A stretch of DNA of 45,753 nt from Caldilineaceae bacterium (GCA_020433455.1 JAGRCP010000005.1:1-45753), one strand, 5' to 3'; numbered from the stretch's first letter, positions 34,194 to 43,327 are shown. Numbers and translations: made by a program. Notes: generated from the letters alone by a model not told the origin.

Positions 34194-34883
34194 TCAGGCT
34201 GCCGGCGCCACCAAAATTTGGCGGGCCAGACGGTAATCCAGCGCCTGGGGCTCGTCGTTGACTTCGATGAGCAAGGGCCCGTCGAAAGGCGAACGCTTGG
34301 AGAGAATGACGGTTGCATTGGGATACAGTCCCATACTGCCCAGATAGGTCAGACGCTTGGCGTCCTGCACCAGAACGCGCACCAAACGGTAAGCCTGGCG
34401 AGGTTCAGCCTGGGAAAGGGGCATCCCCTCCACCGGCGCAATGCGACCGTCTTTGGTAGGAATGGGATCGCCGTGGGGATCGTGGGTGGGATCGCCCAAC
34501 GCGGCGGTAATGGCGTCTTCCAGCACGTCGCTCATGACGTGCTCCAGACGCTCGGCCTCATCGTGAACCTGATCCCAGGTGAGGTTGAGCTGTTCGTGGA
34601 GGTAAAGTTCCAGCAGGCGATGATGGCGAAGCACCTCCAACGCAACCCGGCGCCCCGAATCATTGAGAAGAATCTCCCGATACTTCTCATATTCCACCAG
34701 CCCTAATTCATCCAGCTTCTTGACCATGTTGGTGGCCGACGCGGGAGAGACGCCCAAAAACTCAGCCAGGGCCGAATTGGTCACCGGCGCGCCCTGTGCG
34801 CCCAGGATGTAGATCGCCTTGAGATAGTCTTCGTGGGCGGCGGACAGCCTACTTTTTATCAAAGCAGCGTTACTTTTAGCCAT
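34194..34883 (-). CDS. DtxR/MntR-family metal-dependent repressor
   Basis: Metal-responsive transcription factor of 229 aa. The N-terminal winged helix (about 14-75) shows AAHEDYLKAIYIL, SALAEFLGVSPASATNMVKKL and DELGLVEYEKYREILL. The dimerisation/metal domain follows (LRHHRLLELYLHEQL, DEAERLEHVMSDVLEDAI), with the His and Glu/Asp residues expected in this family. A C-terminal SH3-like FeoA-type domain is at about 155-225. That makes it a three-domain DtxR/IdeR type. It heads a two-gene unit with the b5-like protein. Whether iron or manganese is sensed cannot be decided. I see no clear inverted-repeat operator in the 100 bases before the start. Confidence 0.92.
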   Translation of the reverse strand: MAKSNAALIKSRLSAAHEDYLKAIYILGAQGAPVTNSALAEFLGVSPASATNMVKKLDELGLVEYEKYREILLNDSGRRVALEVLRHHRLLELYLHEQLNLTWDQVHDEAERLEHVMSDVLEDAITAALGDPTHDPHGDPIPTKDGRIAPVEGMPLSQAEPRQAYRLVRVLVQDAKRLTYLGSMGLYPNATVILSKRSPFDGPLLIEVNDEPQALDYRLARQILVAPAA

Positions 34884-34984
34884 GGCAAAATTTTAACATC
34901 TTCCAGACAGGCCGTCAATGTTTTCAAGCAGAAGGGGGCGTCCCACGCCTTCCTGAGGTTGCCGACAGAGCCATCGTCCGGGTC

Positions 34985-36565
34985 TCATTGCACCAGCGCG
35001 ACGGAGCCTCCCCGCCGGACATCCCCCGCGGGCACGAGCCGTCCCGCCTGAAAGCCCACGGCGTGGGCGCCGCCGAAAAACATATTCCTGTCCGGCCACT
35101 GGTTGACGACATAGCCCCGCGCCCGCAGCCCGTCAATTGCGGCCTGGCTGATCCCCCCCTCCGCCTGCAACAAGCCCGCCTCAAAATGAATCCGGGGCGC
35201 GTTGACGGCCGCGTCCACGGGCAGATCAAAGTCGATGACGTTACTCAAAACCTGGAGAATGGCCGAACGGATGCGGTTGCTGCCGCCGCTGCCAACGGCC
35301 AATACAGGATGTTTATCCTTGACCACCACCGTGGGCGTCATCATGGTGTTGAGGCGCGTGCCCGGGGGCCAACGATGGAAGCCCTGGGGGTGAAGATCCG
35401 CCTCGCCCAGCATGTTGTTGAGACAGACGCCCGTATCCCCCACCACATAGCCGGCATTTTCGCCCGCAGACGTGGTGATGCTGACCAGGAGGCCCGCGCC
35501 GTCTACAACGCTGATGTGGGTGGTATCCTCCGGCCCTGGGACAAAGCTCGGCTCAACCGGAGCGGGCGCGCCGGCCAACAGGTCGTTCAGACGAGAGTGA
35601 TAGCGGTTCAGGTGTTCATCCGACAGGAACCAGGCAATGCGCTCGTCCACTGGACCGGTGAGCGCATCCCAATCGGCCCGGGCAAGATTGGTCAGGCGCA
35701 TGATTTCGCTGAGGAGGCGCAGGTGCTCCACGCCGTTATGGGCAAAGGCAGCCGGCTCCTGACCGGCCATCAGCTTGAGGGCAAAGGCCACCAGTACGCC
35801 CCCGCTGGAGGAAGGCGGCGGCAGCATGACGGTGTGCTCTCGGTAGTCTAGGGCGATGGGCGTATGCTCGTAGACTTCATAAGCGGCCATATCTGCGGCG
35901 GTGACCAACCCGCCATGGGCTTGCTGATCGGATACGATGGCCTGGCCCAACTCACCGCAGTAGAAGTAATCCGGTCCGCGGCGGGCCAACTCCTCCAGGG
36001 TGCGGCCCAGTGCAGGCAGGGGGATGCGCTCGCCCGGCTGATAGAGACGATCGCCAGGCGCGTAGATGGCGGCAATTCCCGGCGTAGCCTGGAAGATGGG
36101 CTGAAGCAGCATGTAAATGTAATGTTGGGCCTCATTCATGACCGTACCGGCCTGGGCCAGACGGATAGCAGGGGCCAGCAGGGCAGGCAGATCAAAGGTA
36201 CCGTAGACCTGCGCCATGCGGCAGAGGCCCGCCACCGCGCCCGGTACGGCTACGCTGGCCCGGCCGATCTGGAAGGCCTGCTGCTCGGGCCCGAAGTCGA
36301 TCATAATTTGGCGGAAGTCCGCGGCCGGGGTATATGCGCCCCGAGGCATGTCGCTGAAAAAATCGAAGACGACGTCCCGCTCCGACTGGCTGTCGATGAC
36401 CAGCGCAATACCGCCGCCGGAGATATTGACCAGCGTCGTCTCCGCCACAAAGGAGGTAAAAGCCGCGGCCACGGCAGCGTCCACAGCATTGCCGCCCTGC
36501 TCGAGTATCTCGGCGCCCGCCGCCGCGGTTTGGGGATCGCCGGCCGAAATTGCGCCTTTTTCCAT
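34985..36565 (-). CDS. Gamma-glutamyltransferase-family protein without signal peptide
   Basis: Ntn-hydrolase of 526 aa, of the group that acts on glutathione, other gamma-glutamyl compounds or related acyl amides. AGAAGG lies 7 bases before the ATG at 36565. N-terminal GGT motifs are AISAGDPQTAAAGAEILEQGGNAVDAAVA and NISGGGIALV. The self-cleavage site is recognised in EDTTHISVVDGAG, with Thr348 the likely nucleophile that becomes the first residue of the small subunit. VCLNNMLGEAD, MMTPTVVVKD and GSGGSNRIRSA follow. Typical GGTs are exported, but this one begins directly with MEKGAIS, so it is cytoplasmic. It may be a GGT-like acylase or have a role in peptide or amino-acid turnover. Confidence 0.88.
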   Translation of the reverse strand: MEKGAISAGDPQTAAAGAEILEQGGNAVDAAVAAAFTSFVAETTLVNISGGGIALVIDSQSERDVVFDFFSDMPRGAYTPAADFRQIMIDFGPEQQAFQIGRASVAVPGAVAGLCRMAQVYGTFDLPALLAPAIRLAQAGTVMNEAQHYIYMLLQPIFQATPGIAAIYAPGDRLYQPGERIPLPALGRTLEELARRGPDYFYCGELGQAIVSDQQAHGGLVTAADMAAYEVYEHTPIALDYREHTVMLPPPSSSGGVLVAFALKLMAGQEPAAFAHNGVEHLRLLSEIMRLTNLARADWDALTGPVDERIAWFLSDEHLNRYHSRLNDLLAGAPAPVEPSFVPGPEDTTHISVVDGAGLLVSITTSAGENAGYVVGDTGVCLNNMLGEADLHPQGFHRWPPGTRLNTMMTPTVVVKDKHPVLAVGSGGSNRIRSAILQVLSNVIDFDLPVDAAVNAPRIHFEAGLLQAEGGISQAAIDGLRARGYVVNQWPDRNMFFGGAHAVGFQAGRLVPAGDVRRGGSVALVQ

Positions 36566-36623
36566 ATTCGTACCTTCTCAAATCATGTGGGTGAGTTGAT
36601 AGAAGCGCGTGTTGCTCGTTCTA

Positions 36624-37346
36624 TCACGTGTTTTCCTCGATGTCCCGGCAAAGTTTTTCACAGAGGTTAATAAATTTTACTTTCCAGCGCGTATCCAAAT
36701 CCAGGGGATTGATCCAGTGCAGGGCGTAACTTTTGGTCGCCATGCGCTCCAGGTCTGCGTCCCGGTCGTCCGCCAGTTGGGTCATGAGTTCACGACGGGA
36801 GTATTCGCCGAACTGAAACTGAAGCACCGAGACGGGCGGCACGCGTACGGCCGTCTCATTACACCACTGGAAAACTTCGCTGAAGAAGAGGCGCAGGGGA
36901 TGGTAACGTCGATAGACGTTGGGCGCGACGGAGACAAGTTGATGCCAAAAGTTGGCATGGGCGAACGTGCGCTCGCTGTTGGGCAACTGTAGTCGGTAGA
37001 TAGTGGACAGAGTTACCGCGCCGCTGTCCAGCAGCCCGCGGCAGGCGCCCAGATAGCCGAGGACGAATGAGCGGGTCAGGACCGCTGCCTTCATGTCCGC
37101 CGCGCGATCAATTTCGGTCTTGTCCAGCGAGTGGCGCTTGCCCGCGTCCTCCATGAGGAAGGCGTACATCTCCACGTCGGCCATACGCGCGCAGACCGAC
37201 TCGGCCAGAGCCAGCCCATAGTTCATGGGCGCGGTCTGGCCGTCGGTAAAGATGCCGTCAAAGTGATCATCCAGTTTGAGAAAGCAATTGGGTACGGGCT
37301 GATCTGAGAGGCGATAGGCCGTGCGTTCGTAAAATCGTGTCTTCAT
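36624..37346 (-). CDS. Protein of unknown function, 240 aa
   Basis: I do not recognise this family. The ATG at 37346 gives [16 protein letters not shown]. The protein is soluble, with no signal peptide or membrane helix. It is rich in aromatic residues and histidine, with a mostly helical middle ([27 protein letters not shown] and [14 protein letters not shown]). The end has [31 protein letters not shown]. The high density of W, F, Y and H and the regular helical pattern indicate a real gene rather than a chance frame. It is divergent from radC, the two start codons being 95 bases apart, so their promoters overlap the intergenic region. A conserved lineage-specific gene is the best description. 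Confidence 0.65.
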   Translation of the reverse strand: MKTRFYERTAYRLSDQPVPNCFLKLDDHFDGIFTDGQTAPMNYGLALAESVCARMADVEMYAFLMEDAGKRHSLDKTEIDRAADMKAAVLTRSFVLGYLGACRGLLDSGAVTLSTIYRLQLPNSERTFAHANFWHQLVSVAPNVYRRYHPLRLFFSEVFQWCNETAVRVPPVSVLQFQFGEYSRRELMTQLADDRDADLERMATKSYALHWINPLDLDTRWKVKFINLCEKLCRDIEENT

Positions 37347-37366
37347 GCCGAGTGACAAAAAACCGG

Positions 37367-37395
37367 TGGCAACCGGCTGCGGATTGGGTTATAAT
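37367..37395 (+). promoter_or_regulatory. radC promoter with perfect TATAAT
   Basis: TATAAT (37390-37395) is a perfect -10 element. A weak -35, TGGCAA (37367-37372), lies 17 bases upstream. The predicted start near 37402 gives a 39-base leader with AAAGGAG before the ATG. Confidence 0.6.
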
Positions 37396-37440
37396 GCGGA
37401 CGGATTGAGTATACCACACCGTGACAAAAGGAGAGCCCCC

Positions 37441-38154
37441 ATGGACAGCGTACCATCCCCCGAGTACAGCCCCATGATTCGCGACCTGCCAGCCAATCTG
37501 CGTCCCCGCGAACGGCTGCGCTATGCCGGCGAGAACGCATTGAGTACGGCTGAACTGCTGGCCGTTATTCTACGCGTGGGTAATCGAGGCGAGAGCGCTA
37601 TCCGCATGGCCGAACGTCTGTTGAGCGAATTCAACGGAATTGCCGGTCTGGCCCAGGCCGATTTTGATGAGTTATGCAGCAGCCCCGGTCTGGGCGAGGC
37701 CAAGGTTGCCCAGATCAAATCCTCGCTGGAACTGGGGCGCCGCCTCTTAGCGTCCAGCCCCGCAGAGCGCCCCCAAATCCGCACGCCGGGCGATGTCGCC
37801 AATTTGGTCATGCTGGAGATGAGCCTGCTGGAGCAGGAGCATCTGCGCACCCTGTTGCTGGACACCAAGAACCATGTCCTGCGCATTGCCGACGTCTACG
37901 CCGGGAGCCTCAACGCCGCCATGGTGCGCATAGGCGAAGTCTTCCGCACCGCGATCCGCGCCAATGCTGCGGCCATCATCGTGGTCCACAATCACCCCAG
38001 CGGCGACCCCACGCCCAGCGCCGAGGACGTCCGCGTCACCGAAATGCTGGTAGAGGCCGGGAAGCTGCTGGACATCGGCGTCCTCGATCACGTCATCATC
38101 GGCCGCAACCGCTATGTAAGCTTGAAGGAGCGGAAATTGGGGTTCGGTGCATGA
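37441..38154 (+). CDS. radC: RadC/JAB-domain protein
   Basis: Protein of 237 aa with the JAMM/MPN metalloprotease-like fold. AAAGGAGAGC before the ATG at 37441 supports the start; an open frame extends 32 codons upstream without a site. An N-terminal helix-hairpin-helix-like region (about 10-100: [40 protein letters not shown]) precedes the MPN domain. The JAMM zinc motif is intact: His183, His185 and Asp196 in [14 protein letters not shown], with the glutamate upstream. Despite the name, a role in recombinational repair is not established. It is convergent with the two-TM protein gene across an inverted repeat. Confidence 0.93.
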   Translation: MDSVPSPEYSPMIRDLPANLRPRERLRYAGENALSTAELLAVILRVGNRGESAIRMAERLLSEFNGIAGLAQADFDELCSSPGLGEAKVAQIKSSLELGRRLLASSPAERPQIRTPGDVANLVMLEMSLLEQEHLRTLLLDTKNHVLRIADVYAGSLNAAMVRIGEVFRTAIRANAAAIIVVHNHPSGDPTPSAEDVRVTEMLVEAGKLLDIGVLDHVIIGRNRYVSLKERKLGFGA

Positions 38155-38162
38155 GGCGAAAA

Positions 38163-38218
38163 GAGAAAGGAAGAATAAGAAAAGTAGCCGTTCCTCAATT
38201 TCTTATTTCTCCTTTCTC
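38163..38218. terminator. Inverted repeat between convergent radC and membrane-protein genes
   Basis: GAGAAAGGAAGAATAAGAAA (38163-38182) pairs with 38199-38218 with two mismatches over 20 bp and a 16-base loop. From 38197 the plus strand reads as in-phase heptads (AATTTCT, TATTTCT, CCTTTCT, CATTCCT, TCTCCTC, TATCTCT, TATTCCT) that continue into the last codons of the minus-strand gene. It probably ends both transcripts. Confidence 0.7.
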
Positions 38219-38237
38219 ATTCCTTCTCCTCTATCTC

Positions 38238-39041
38238 TTATTCCTCATCATCCTGATACATCGCCCGGCTCGCCAAATAGTCATTCAGTTCCCGCACGGT
38301 TGAGTTGCGGACGTTCAGTTCCTTGGCCCGGCGGCGCAGATAGTCTTTCACCTGATCGGCGCGCAGCGCGGGCACGGACGGATTGGTGATCTCCAGCTGT
38401 ACATCTGAATTGAGAAAAACGGCCGCCCCTTCAATGGGCACATCGGCGAAGAATTCGGCCTGCTTTGCATCGGCCTCATTCAGCAGAGCACGCAGCTTGC
38501 CGGCCTGGTCCCCAATCTCAGCGCTGGGATTGCCCACGCCCTCCCGGGCAAAGACGGTAAAAATGCGCCCAAAGTTGAAAGGTTCCCGCCACTTCTCGCC
38601 GTCGATGACCACGCGTCCCTTGTCGCTGCGTACGGCGAAAATCTGAATGCCCGCCGGCCCCACCACCGTGTAATTGGGCGGGAGGCTGTACGCATAGTAG
38701 GCCACCTTGTCATCAAAGCCCTTGAGGTTGCGAGAGAGGACCTCATCCGGCCGTTCCACTTTCTTGCTGCCGGGCCAACGACGCCGGGCAAAGCGATTGA
38801 TAAAGTAGCTGCCGATGCTGGCCAGGATAAAACCCAAAGGCAGCGCTGCCATGCTGATATAGGTCCACCAGCGCTGCATGAACTGACCAAGAAAACCCGG
38901 AGCCGGTTCCGTCAGGGGATAGAGGTTGGGCGTAAAGCTGGCAAAGAGGCCGATGAGAAGCACCACCAGCCCGGCAGTGCTCAGACGCCGTCCCAGGCGC
39001 TCCTTGCGCTGCATATTCTCCAGATTGCGATAAATTTTCAT
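38238..39041 (-). CDS. Two-TM membrane protein with soluble C-terminal domain
   Basis: Protein of 267 aa. Two membrane helices are clear at about 20-40 (LSTAGLVVLLIGLFASF) and 60-83 (YISMAALPLGFILASIGSYFI), separated by a short loop. The C-terminal 180 residues are soluble. This part (FDDKVAYYAYSLPPNYTVVGPAGIQIFAVRSDKGRVVID, then EKWREPFNFGRIFTVF) has a faint resemblance to the NERD nuclease-related domain, including a predicted hydrophobic core around VGPAGIQIF, but catalytic residues are not convincing. The C-terminus has a charged helical tail ending QDDEE. No function is assigned. It stands alone, convergent with radC. Confidence 0.6.
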   Translation of the reverse strand: MKIYRNLENMQRKERLGRRLSTAGLVVLLIGLFASFTPNLYPLTEPAPGFLGQFMQRWWTYISMAALPLGFILASIGSYFINRFARRRWPGSKKVERPDEVLSRNLKGFDDKVAYYAYSLPPNYTVVGPAGIQIFAVRSDKGRVVIDGEKWREPFNFGRIFTVFAREGVGNPSAEIGDQAGKLRALLNEADAKQAEFFADVPIEGAAVFLNSDVQLEITNPSVPALRADQVKDYLRRRAKELNVRNSTVRELNDYLASRAMYQDDEE

Positions 39042-39152
39042 AAGCCTCTCAAACTTAGTGGGGACCCCGCGGCAAAAGATGCGTCAGAGCAAAAAAAAGA
39101 TTTTACAGTAGAATCAGTAGTAATGGTGAAACGGATGCACGGCTGAAGGCAT

Positions 39153-40226
39153 CTATTGCCGTTCAGAAAGCAAGTACGTCATAATCAGGCGCGCGGTCGC
39201 CGTGAGAGCGTCCACGTGGGTGCGCTCGTAATGGTGGGACGCGTCTACGCCCGGCCCAATAAGCCCCACGGCCACATCGCCCCCGGCCCGCCAGTAAGCC
39301 TCGCCGTCGGACCCGTAATAGGGATAAATATCCGTACAGAAGGGAATGGCGTGGGCCGCGGCTAAACGCTCCAAATGACGACGCAGTCCGTAATGGTAAG
39401 GACCGGCCGAATCCTTGGCGCAGACGGTCACCATGCGCTCGTTCGACGTGCGATCCGGCGCGACCACCGCCATGTCAACCGCGACCAGCTCAACCAAATC
39501 CCCGGGCAGTCCGGCAGCCGCGCCGTGGCCCACCTCTTCATAATTGCTGATGTGGATCACGGTCGTACGGCGAGGCGTCACCCCGGCATGGGCCAGGCCC
39601 AACAGCGCGCCGTAGATGGCCGCCACGCTGGCCTTGTCATCCAGGTGGCGGCTGCGAATAAAGCCGAATTCCGACCGCTCGACCCGGGGATCAAAGGCGA
39701 TGATGTCCCCTACCCGAATCCCCAGCGCCCGGGTTTCCTCGGCCGATGCAGTGGGCGCGTCAATGCGCACTTCCATATTCTTTTCGGAGCGAACTTCCGT
39801 CCCTTCTTCCCGTGTGTGGGCGTGAATAGAAGCCGACGTCGGCAGAATGGCCCCGCGGTAGGTCGCGCCATTGGACGCAAAGACGGTGACGCCTTCCCCC
39901 TCCACCGACGACCAAATCCAGCCGCCCAGTTGGGTCAATTGCAGCCGGCCGTTGGCCTTGATCCCGCTCACCATCGCGCCCAGCGTGTCCACGTGCGCGG
40001 TGAGCCCCCGAGGTGCGCCCTCCTCCTCGCCCGGCCACGTGGCAATGAGCAGCCCCTTGGGCGTACGCCGCAGGGTAAGCGGCAGGTCCGCAAAGGCCCG
40101 GGCGACTACGTCCATGGCCTGATCCGTGAAGCCGGTGGGGCTGGGCGTATTGAGAAGATCAACGAGAAAATCCGCCATGCCGTCGGTCACGGCGGGCGAT
40201 AGAAGAGGAAGCACAAGAGATGACAC
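39153..40226 (-). CDS. M42 family metallopeptidase
   Basis: Di-metal aminopeptidase of 357 aa (FrvX/CelM/TET family), cytoplasmic. The GTG at 40226 has AAGGAG 9 bases upstream, and the gene starts 2 bases after the plsX stop. Motifs are His78 in LTAHVDTLG, Asp196 in RHLDDKASVAAIYGAL, Glu230-Glu231 in NYEEVGHGAAAG, Asp251 in AVDMAVV and His331-His332 in DASHHYERTH. The middle beta-rich PDZ-like insert typical of M42 (about 85-160) is present. Members form large tetrahedral or dodecameric particles that trim peptides. Coupling to plsX looks like operon convenience rather than pathway. Confidence 0.92.
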   Translation of the reverse strand: MSSLVLPLLSPAVTDGMADFLVDLLNTPSPTGFTDQAMDVVARAFADLPLTLRRTPKGLLIATWPGEEEGAPRGLTAHVDTLGAMVSGIKANGRLQLTQLGGWIWSSVEGEGVTVFASNGATYRGAILPTSASIHAHTREEGTEVRSEKNMEVRIDAPTASAEETRALGIRVGDIIAFDPRVERSEFGFIRSRHLDDKASVAAIYGALLGLAHAGVTPRRTTVIHISNYEEVGHGAAAGLPGDLVELVAVDMAVVAPDRTSNERMVTVCAKDSAGPYHYGLRRHLERLAAAHAIPFCTDIYPYYGSDGEAYWRAGGDVAVGLIGPGVDASHHYERTHVDALTATARLIMTYLLSERQ

Positions 40227-40228
40227 GG

Positions 40229-41272
40229 CTATTCGCTCCTTATTACCGGCTCAGGAATCAATTCAGAGAGGGATTCGCCCTCGCTCAGGAGAACGGCCTC
40301 TTCAATCCGATGGGTCAGATCGTGCTCGATGGCGGTCTTGGCAACGCGCACCGTGTGGCGGATGGCCGTGGCGTTGCTGCGGCCGTGGGCCACAATCACG
40401 GGGCCGCGCAGGCCAAGCAACACCGCGCCGCCGTATTGGCTGTCATCCATGCGGCGACGCACCCGGCGCAGGCCGCCCCGGGCCAGCAAAGCGCCGGCCA
40501 TGCTCAGGGGATCGCGCTTAAACTCTTCATACATGACGCTCTGCACCAGCCCGGCCAATGCCTCGGACGTTTTGAGAAAAATGTTGCCCGTAAAGCCGTC
40601 GGTCACCACCACGTCGGCCTTACCCGCCATGATTTCCTTGCTCTCCACGTTGCCGCAAAAGTTGATGCAGGGCGTCTGCTCCAGCGCTTCATAGGCCGAC
40701 AAAATCAGCTGATTGCCCTTGCCTGCCTCTTCGCCGTTGCTCAACACGTAGACGCCGGGGTTCTGTACGTCAAAGACGCGCTCGGCGTAAATGCTGCCCA
40801 TGATGCCGAACTGCTGCATGTGCTCGGGTCGCGTGTCGGCATTGGCGCCCACATCCAAAATGACGCAAAAGCCCTTACGGGTGGGAAAGGGCGTCACCAG
40901 GGCCGGGCGCATAACCCCCTTGATGCGGCCGACCTTCAGGATGCCTGCGGTCAACGCGCCGCCGGTATTCCCCGCGGTAATGAAGGCCTGGGCCCGACCG
41001 TCGCGCACCATATTGCACGCGATGACCATGCTGCTGTCCGGCTTGTTGCGCACGGCCCGGGCCGGCTTGTCGTCCATTTCGATGACCTCGGCGGCCGGAA
41101 CGATCTCCAATCCCAGTCCGGCTGTGTCGTGCTTGGCCAATTCCGCCTCAATGGCCGCGGGGCGTCCTACCAACGAAATCACAACGCCATATTCACGCGC
41201 TGCCTCAACCGCGCCGGCGACGATCTCACGGGGGGCATGATCGCCGCCCATGGCGTCTAATGCAATGTTCAT
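40229..41272 (-). CDS. plsX: Phosphate acyltransferase PlsX
   Basis: Converts acyl-ACP to acyl-phosphate for phospholipid synthesis, acting at the inner face of the membrane before PlsY. The protein has 347 aa. The ATG at 41272 begins the classic [14 protein letters not shown], with GAGG about 10 bases upstream; the frame is open 16 codons further. Diagnostic blocks are [78 protein letters not shown] and [15 protein letters not shown]. In many bacteria plsX is followed by fabH/fabD; here it is followed within 2 bases by an M42 peptidase and no fab gene is in the window. Confidence 0.96.
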   Translation of the reverse strand: MNIALDAMGGDHAPREIVAGAVEAAREYGVVISLVGRPAAIEAELAKHDTAGLGLEIVPAAEVIEMDDKPARAVRNKPDSSMVIACNMVRDGRAQAFITAGNTGGALTAGILKVGRIKGVMRPALVTPFPTRKGFCVILDVGANADTRPEHMQQFGIMGSIYAERVFDVQNPGVYVLSNGEEAGKGNQLILSAYEALEQTPCINFCGNVESKEIMAGKADVVVTDGFTGNIFLKTSEALAGLVQSVMYEEFKRDPLSMAGALLARGGLRRVRRRMDDSQYGGAVLLGLRGPVIVAHGRSNATAIRHTVRVAKTAIEHDLTHRIEEAVLLSEGESLSELIPEPVIRSE

Positions 41273-41472
41273 ACGCTTCGCCTCTGGTTCCAAAAGTCGC
41301 TTCAATCCGTCAAATGTCACAAACTAATGCATGGTACACCATTGGCGACCAAGTACGAAGTTGGAGAGAGGGTAGATGGAGTGGGGATACTGAGTAGGGC
41401 GTAAGGCGTGCTGCGCAACGAATTTCTCTGTAATGCACCGATCAGGATATGTCGATCGGTTCGGCACGACGG

Positions 41473-41514
41473 CGTTAACCATTACGCATCAACCATTTTG
41501 CATTAACTATTCTA
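41473..41514. repeat. Heptad array at the 3' end of the NAD(P)HX repair gene
   Basis: CGTTAAC, CATTACG, CATCAAC, CATTTTG, CATTAAC and TATTCTA follow in one phase. The last unit includes the stop codon (41512-41514) of the minus-strand gene. Confidence 0.75.
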
Positions 41515-43080
41515 CAGTGCGTCCAGCCACTGCATTACCTGAGGAATCCGCGGCAGCAGGTCGCCGGCAACGGTTCCGGCCGGGCCGATCTCGGCCGCGC
41601 AGCGTTTGCCGGCCGCGCCGTGGATGGCCGCGCCCAGGCAGGCCGCGAGGAACGGCTCTACGCCCTGGGCCAACAGGCCGCCGATGATGCCGGCCAGGAC
41701 ATCCCCCGTTCCCGCGGTGGCCAAGGCCGAAGTCGCCACGGGCAAAACGGCCAACAGCCCGTCCGGCTCGGCAACAACGGTGTACGGGCCCTTGACGAGA
41801 AGGACCGCGTTCCAGGCGCGGGCCTTCTCTCGGGCCAGCGCCCAGCGGTTTGCGGTAATCTCCGCAAGAGGCAGATCGCACAAACGGCTCATTTCAGCGG
41901 GGTGGGGCGTGAGGACGCACTGCGCCGGCAAGCGTCGGGGCCAATCAGCCAGCCGGGCCAGGTGATTGAGGCCGTCGGCGTCAATCACCGCGGGCGGCAA
42001 TTCCGGCGTCGCCAGCAGGTCGGCGACAAAGGCACGCGTCCCCTCGCTTTGGCCCAGACCGCAGCCCAGGATCAACGCGTCGTAGCCCGCAAGATGCTCG
42101 GCAATCCGAGGCGCAGCGGACGCGTCAATACCGCCGTCGGCCGTGGCGGGCAGGGTCAACCAAGTGGCTTCGGCCAGCTTGGCCGCAGTAATGGCCCACA
42201 CCGGTTCCGCCACCGCTCCGGTCACCAGCCCGGCCCCGGCTCGACCCGCGGCGCTGCACGCAAGATAGGCCGCTCCCGGATAGGCGACCGAGCCCGCCGC
42301 GGCCAGCACCTTGCCGTAGGTTCCCTTGTGGCTGTTTTCGTCCCGCTGCGGCAGCCAAGCCGTAACCACGTCAGGCGTAAGCAGAAAGGTGGTCAACGGG
42401 TCGGCCAAATCCGCCGGCGTGCCGATATCGGCAACGAGGATGTCGCCGCACGCGCCCGCGCCGGGAAAACGGTAGTGGCCGATTTTGGCGTGGGCAAAGG
42501 TGACGGTGAGGTCTGCGGCCACGGCATGGGGATCCAGCGCGCCGCTGTCGCAGTTGAGGCCGCTGGGACAATCCACGGCAATGACGTCCAGCCGGGCGCG
42601 CTGGGCCGCGACGGCGTCCAGCAACTCGGCCAGCGCGCCGGCAATGGGACGATTGCTGCCCGTGCCCAGAAGCGCATCCACCACCACGGCGGCGTCGATC
42701 AGCCAGGCGTGCAATTGGGCAAAGTCTGCATCGCTATCATGGTGCATCGACGGCACGCCCAGGGCCATGAGTCGGGCAAAATGCTGCTCATAGTCGTGCG
42801 CGGCGTCGGTCCCGCGCTTCCAGAGGTAGACCCGCACGTCCACGCCCGCCTGGTACAGATAACGGGCGCAGACCAGGCCGTCGCCGCCATTGTTGCCCGG
42901 CCCGACCAACACCAGCACGACGGCGGCGCCGTCCACGCGCGCCAGCACCGCGTCGGCCGTCGCATGACCGGCGATCTCCATCATGGTTGCGTAGGAATAC
43001 CCCCGCGCGTCGCTTTCACGCTCAATGGCCTGCATCTCGGCAACGGTAACCAGTTTGTTGGGAGGAGGAATGGACGGCAT
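41512..43080 (-). CDS. nnr: Bifunctional NAD(P)H-hydrate epimerase / ADP-dependent dehydratase
   Basis: Metabolite-repair enzyme (522 aa): the N-terminal YjeF_N domain epimerises hydrated NAD(P)H, and the C-terminal carbohydrate-kinase-like domain dehydrates the S-form using ADP. The epimerase (about 1-230) shows VLVGPGNNGGDGLVCARYL (58-76), VDALLGTGSNRP and VDCPSGLNCDSG. The dehydratase (about 240-515) shows HKGTYGKVLAAAGS, LGCGLGQSEGTRAF, VIDADGLNHLA, LTPHPAEMSRL and ATAGTGDVLAGIIGGLLAQG. The fused form corresponds to E. coli Nnr (YjeF). It stands alone, with an array of heptads at each end. Confidence 0.95.
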   Translation of the reverse strand: MPSIPPPNKLVTVAEMQAIERESDARGYSYATMMEIAGHATADAVLARVDGAAVVLVLVGPGNNGGDGLVCARYLYQAGVDVRVYLWKRGTDAAHDYEQHFARLMALGVPSMHHDSDADFAQLHAWLIDAAVVVDALLGTGSNRPIAGALAELLDAVAAQRARLDVIAVDCPSGLNCDSGALDPHAVAADLTVTFAHAKIGHYRFPGAGACGDILVADIGTPADLADPLTTFLLTPDVVTAWLPQRDENSHKGTYGKVLAAAGSVAYPGAAYLACSAAGRAGAGLVTGAVAEPVWAITAAKLAEATWLTLPATADGGIDASAAPRIAEHLAGYDALILGCGLGQSEGTRAFVADLLATPELPPAVIDADGLNHLARLADWPRRLPAQCVLTPHPAEMSRLCDLPLAEITANRWALAREKARAWNAVLLVKGPYTVVAEPDGLLAVLPVATSALATAGTGDVLAGIIGGLLAQGVEPFLAACLGAAIHGAAGKRCAAEIGPAGTVAGDLLPRIPQVMQWLDAL

Positions 43081-43115
43081 GGCGGCGGGTGGTGGTGGGA
43101 ATCAGGGATAGGGAA

Positions 43116-43200
43116 GGAGAAAATTAGAAATGAGGAATGAGGAATGAGGAACGGCTTGCGGGTTCAGGGCGATTTCTGCTTTCTCATTTCTGCTTTTTCA
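43116..43200. repeat. Inverted heptad arrays upstream of nnr
   Basis: GGAGAAA, ATTAGAA, ATGAGGA x3 occupy 43116-43150. TTTCTGC, TTTCTCA, TTTCTGC, TTTTTCA occupy 43173-43200. Each set keeps its own 7-bp phase and the second resembles the reverse complement of the first, so a loose hairpin is possible. Confidence 0.8.
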
Positions 43201-43298
43201 TTGCCGTCAGTATAGCATAATGATGACGGGCGCACATTGTGGGCATGCCTGCCGACAGCGTCCGCCACCCACCTCACTGATCGGGACGCTGGACATGG

Positions 43299-43327
43299 TT
43301 GTTTTTGATATGACGATGGGTTACAAT
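43299..43327 (+). promoter_or_regulatory. Promoter candidate for the DUF559 gene
   Basis: TTGTTT (43299-43304) and TACAAT (43322-43327) are separated by 17 bases. The leader to the ATG at 43472 would be about 140 bases and would include the REP-like hairpin. Confidence 0.5.

Noticed and set aside
41620..43140. 506-codon plus-strand frame opposite the NAD(P)HX repair gene
   Set aside because: It is an antisense shadow rich in Gly, Arg and Gln, with no domain. The minus-strand enzyme is certain.
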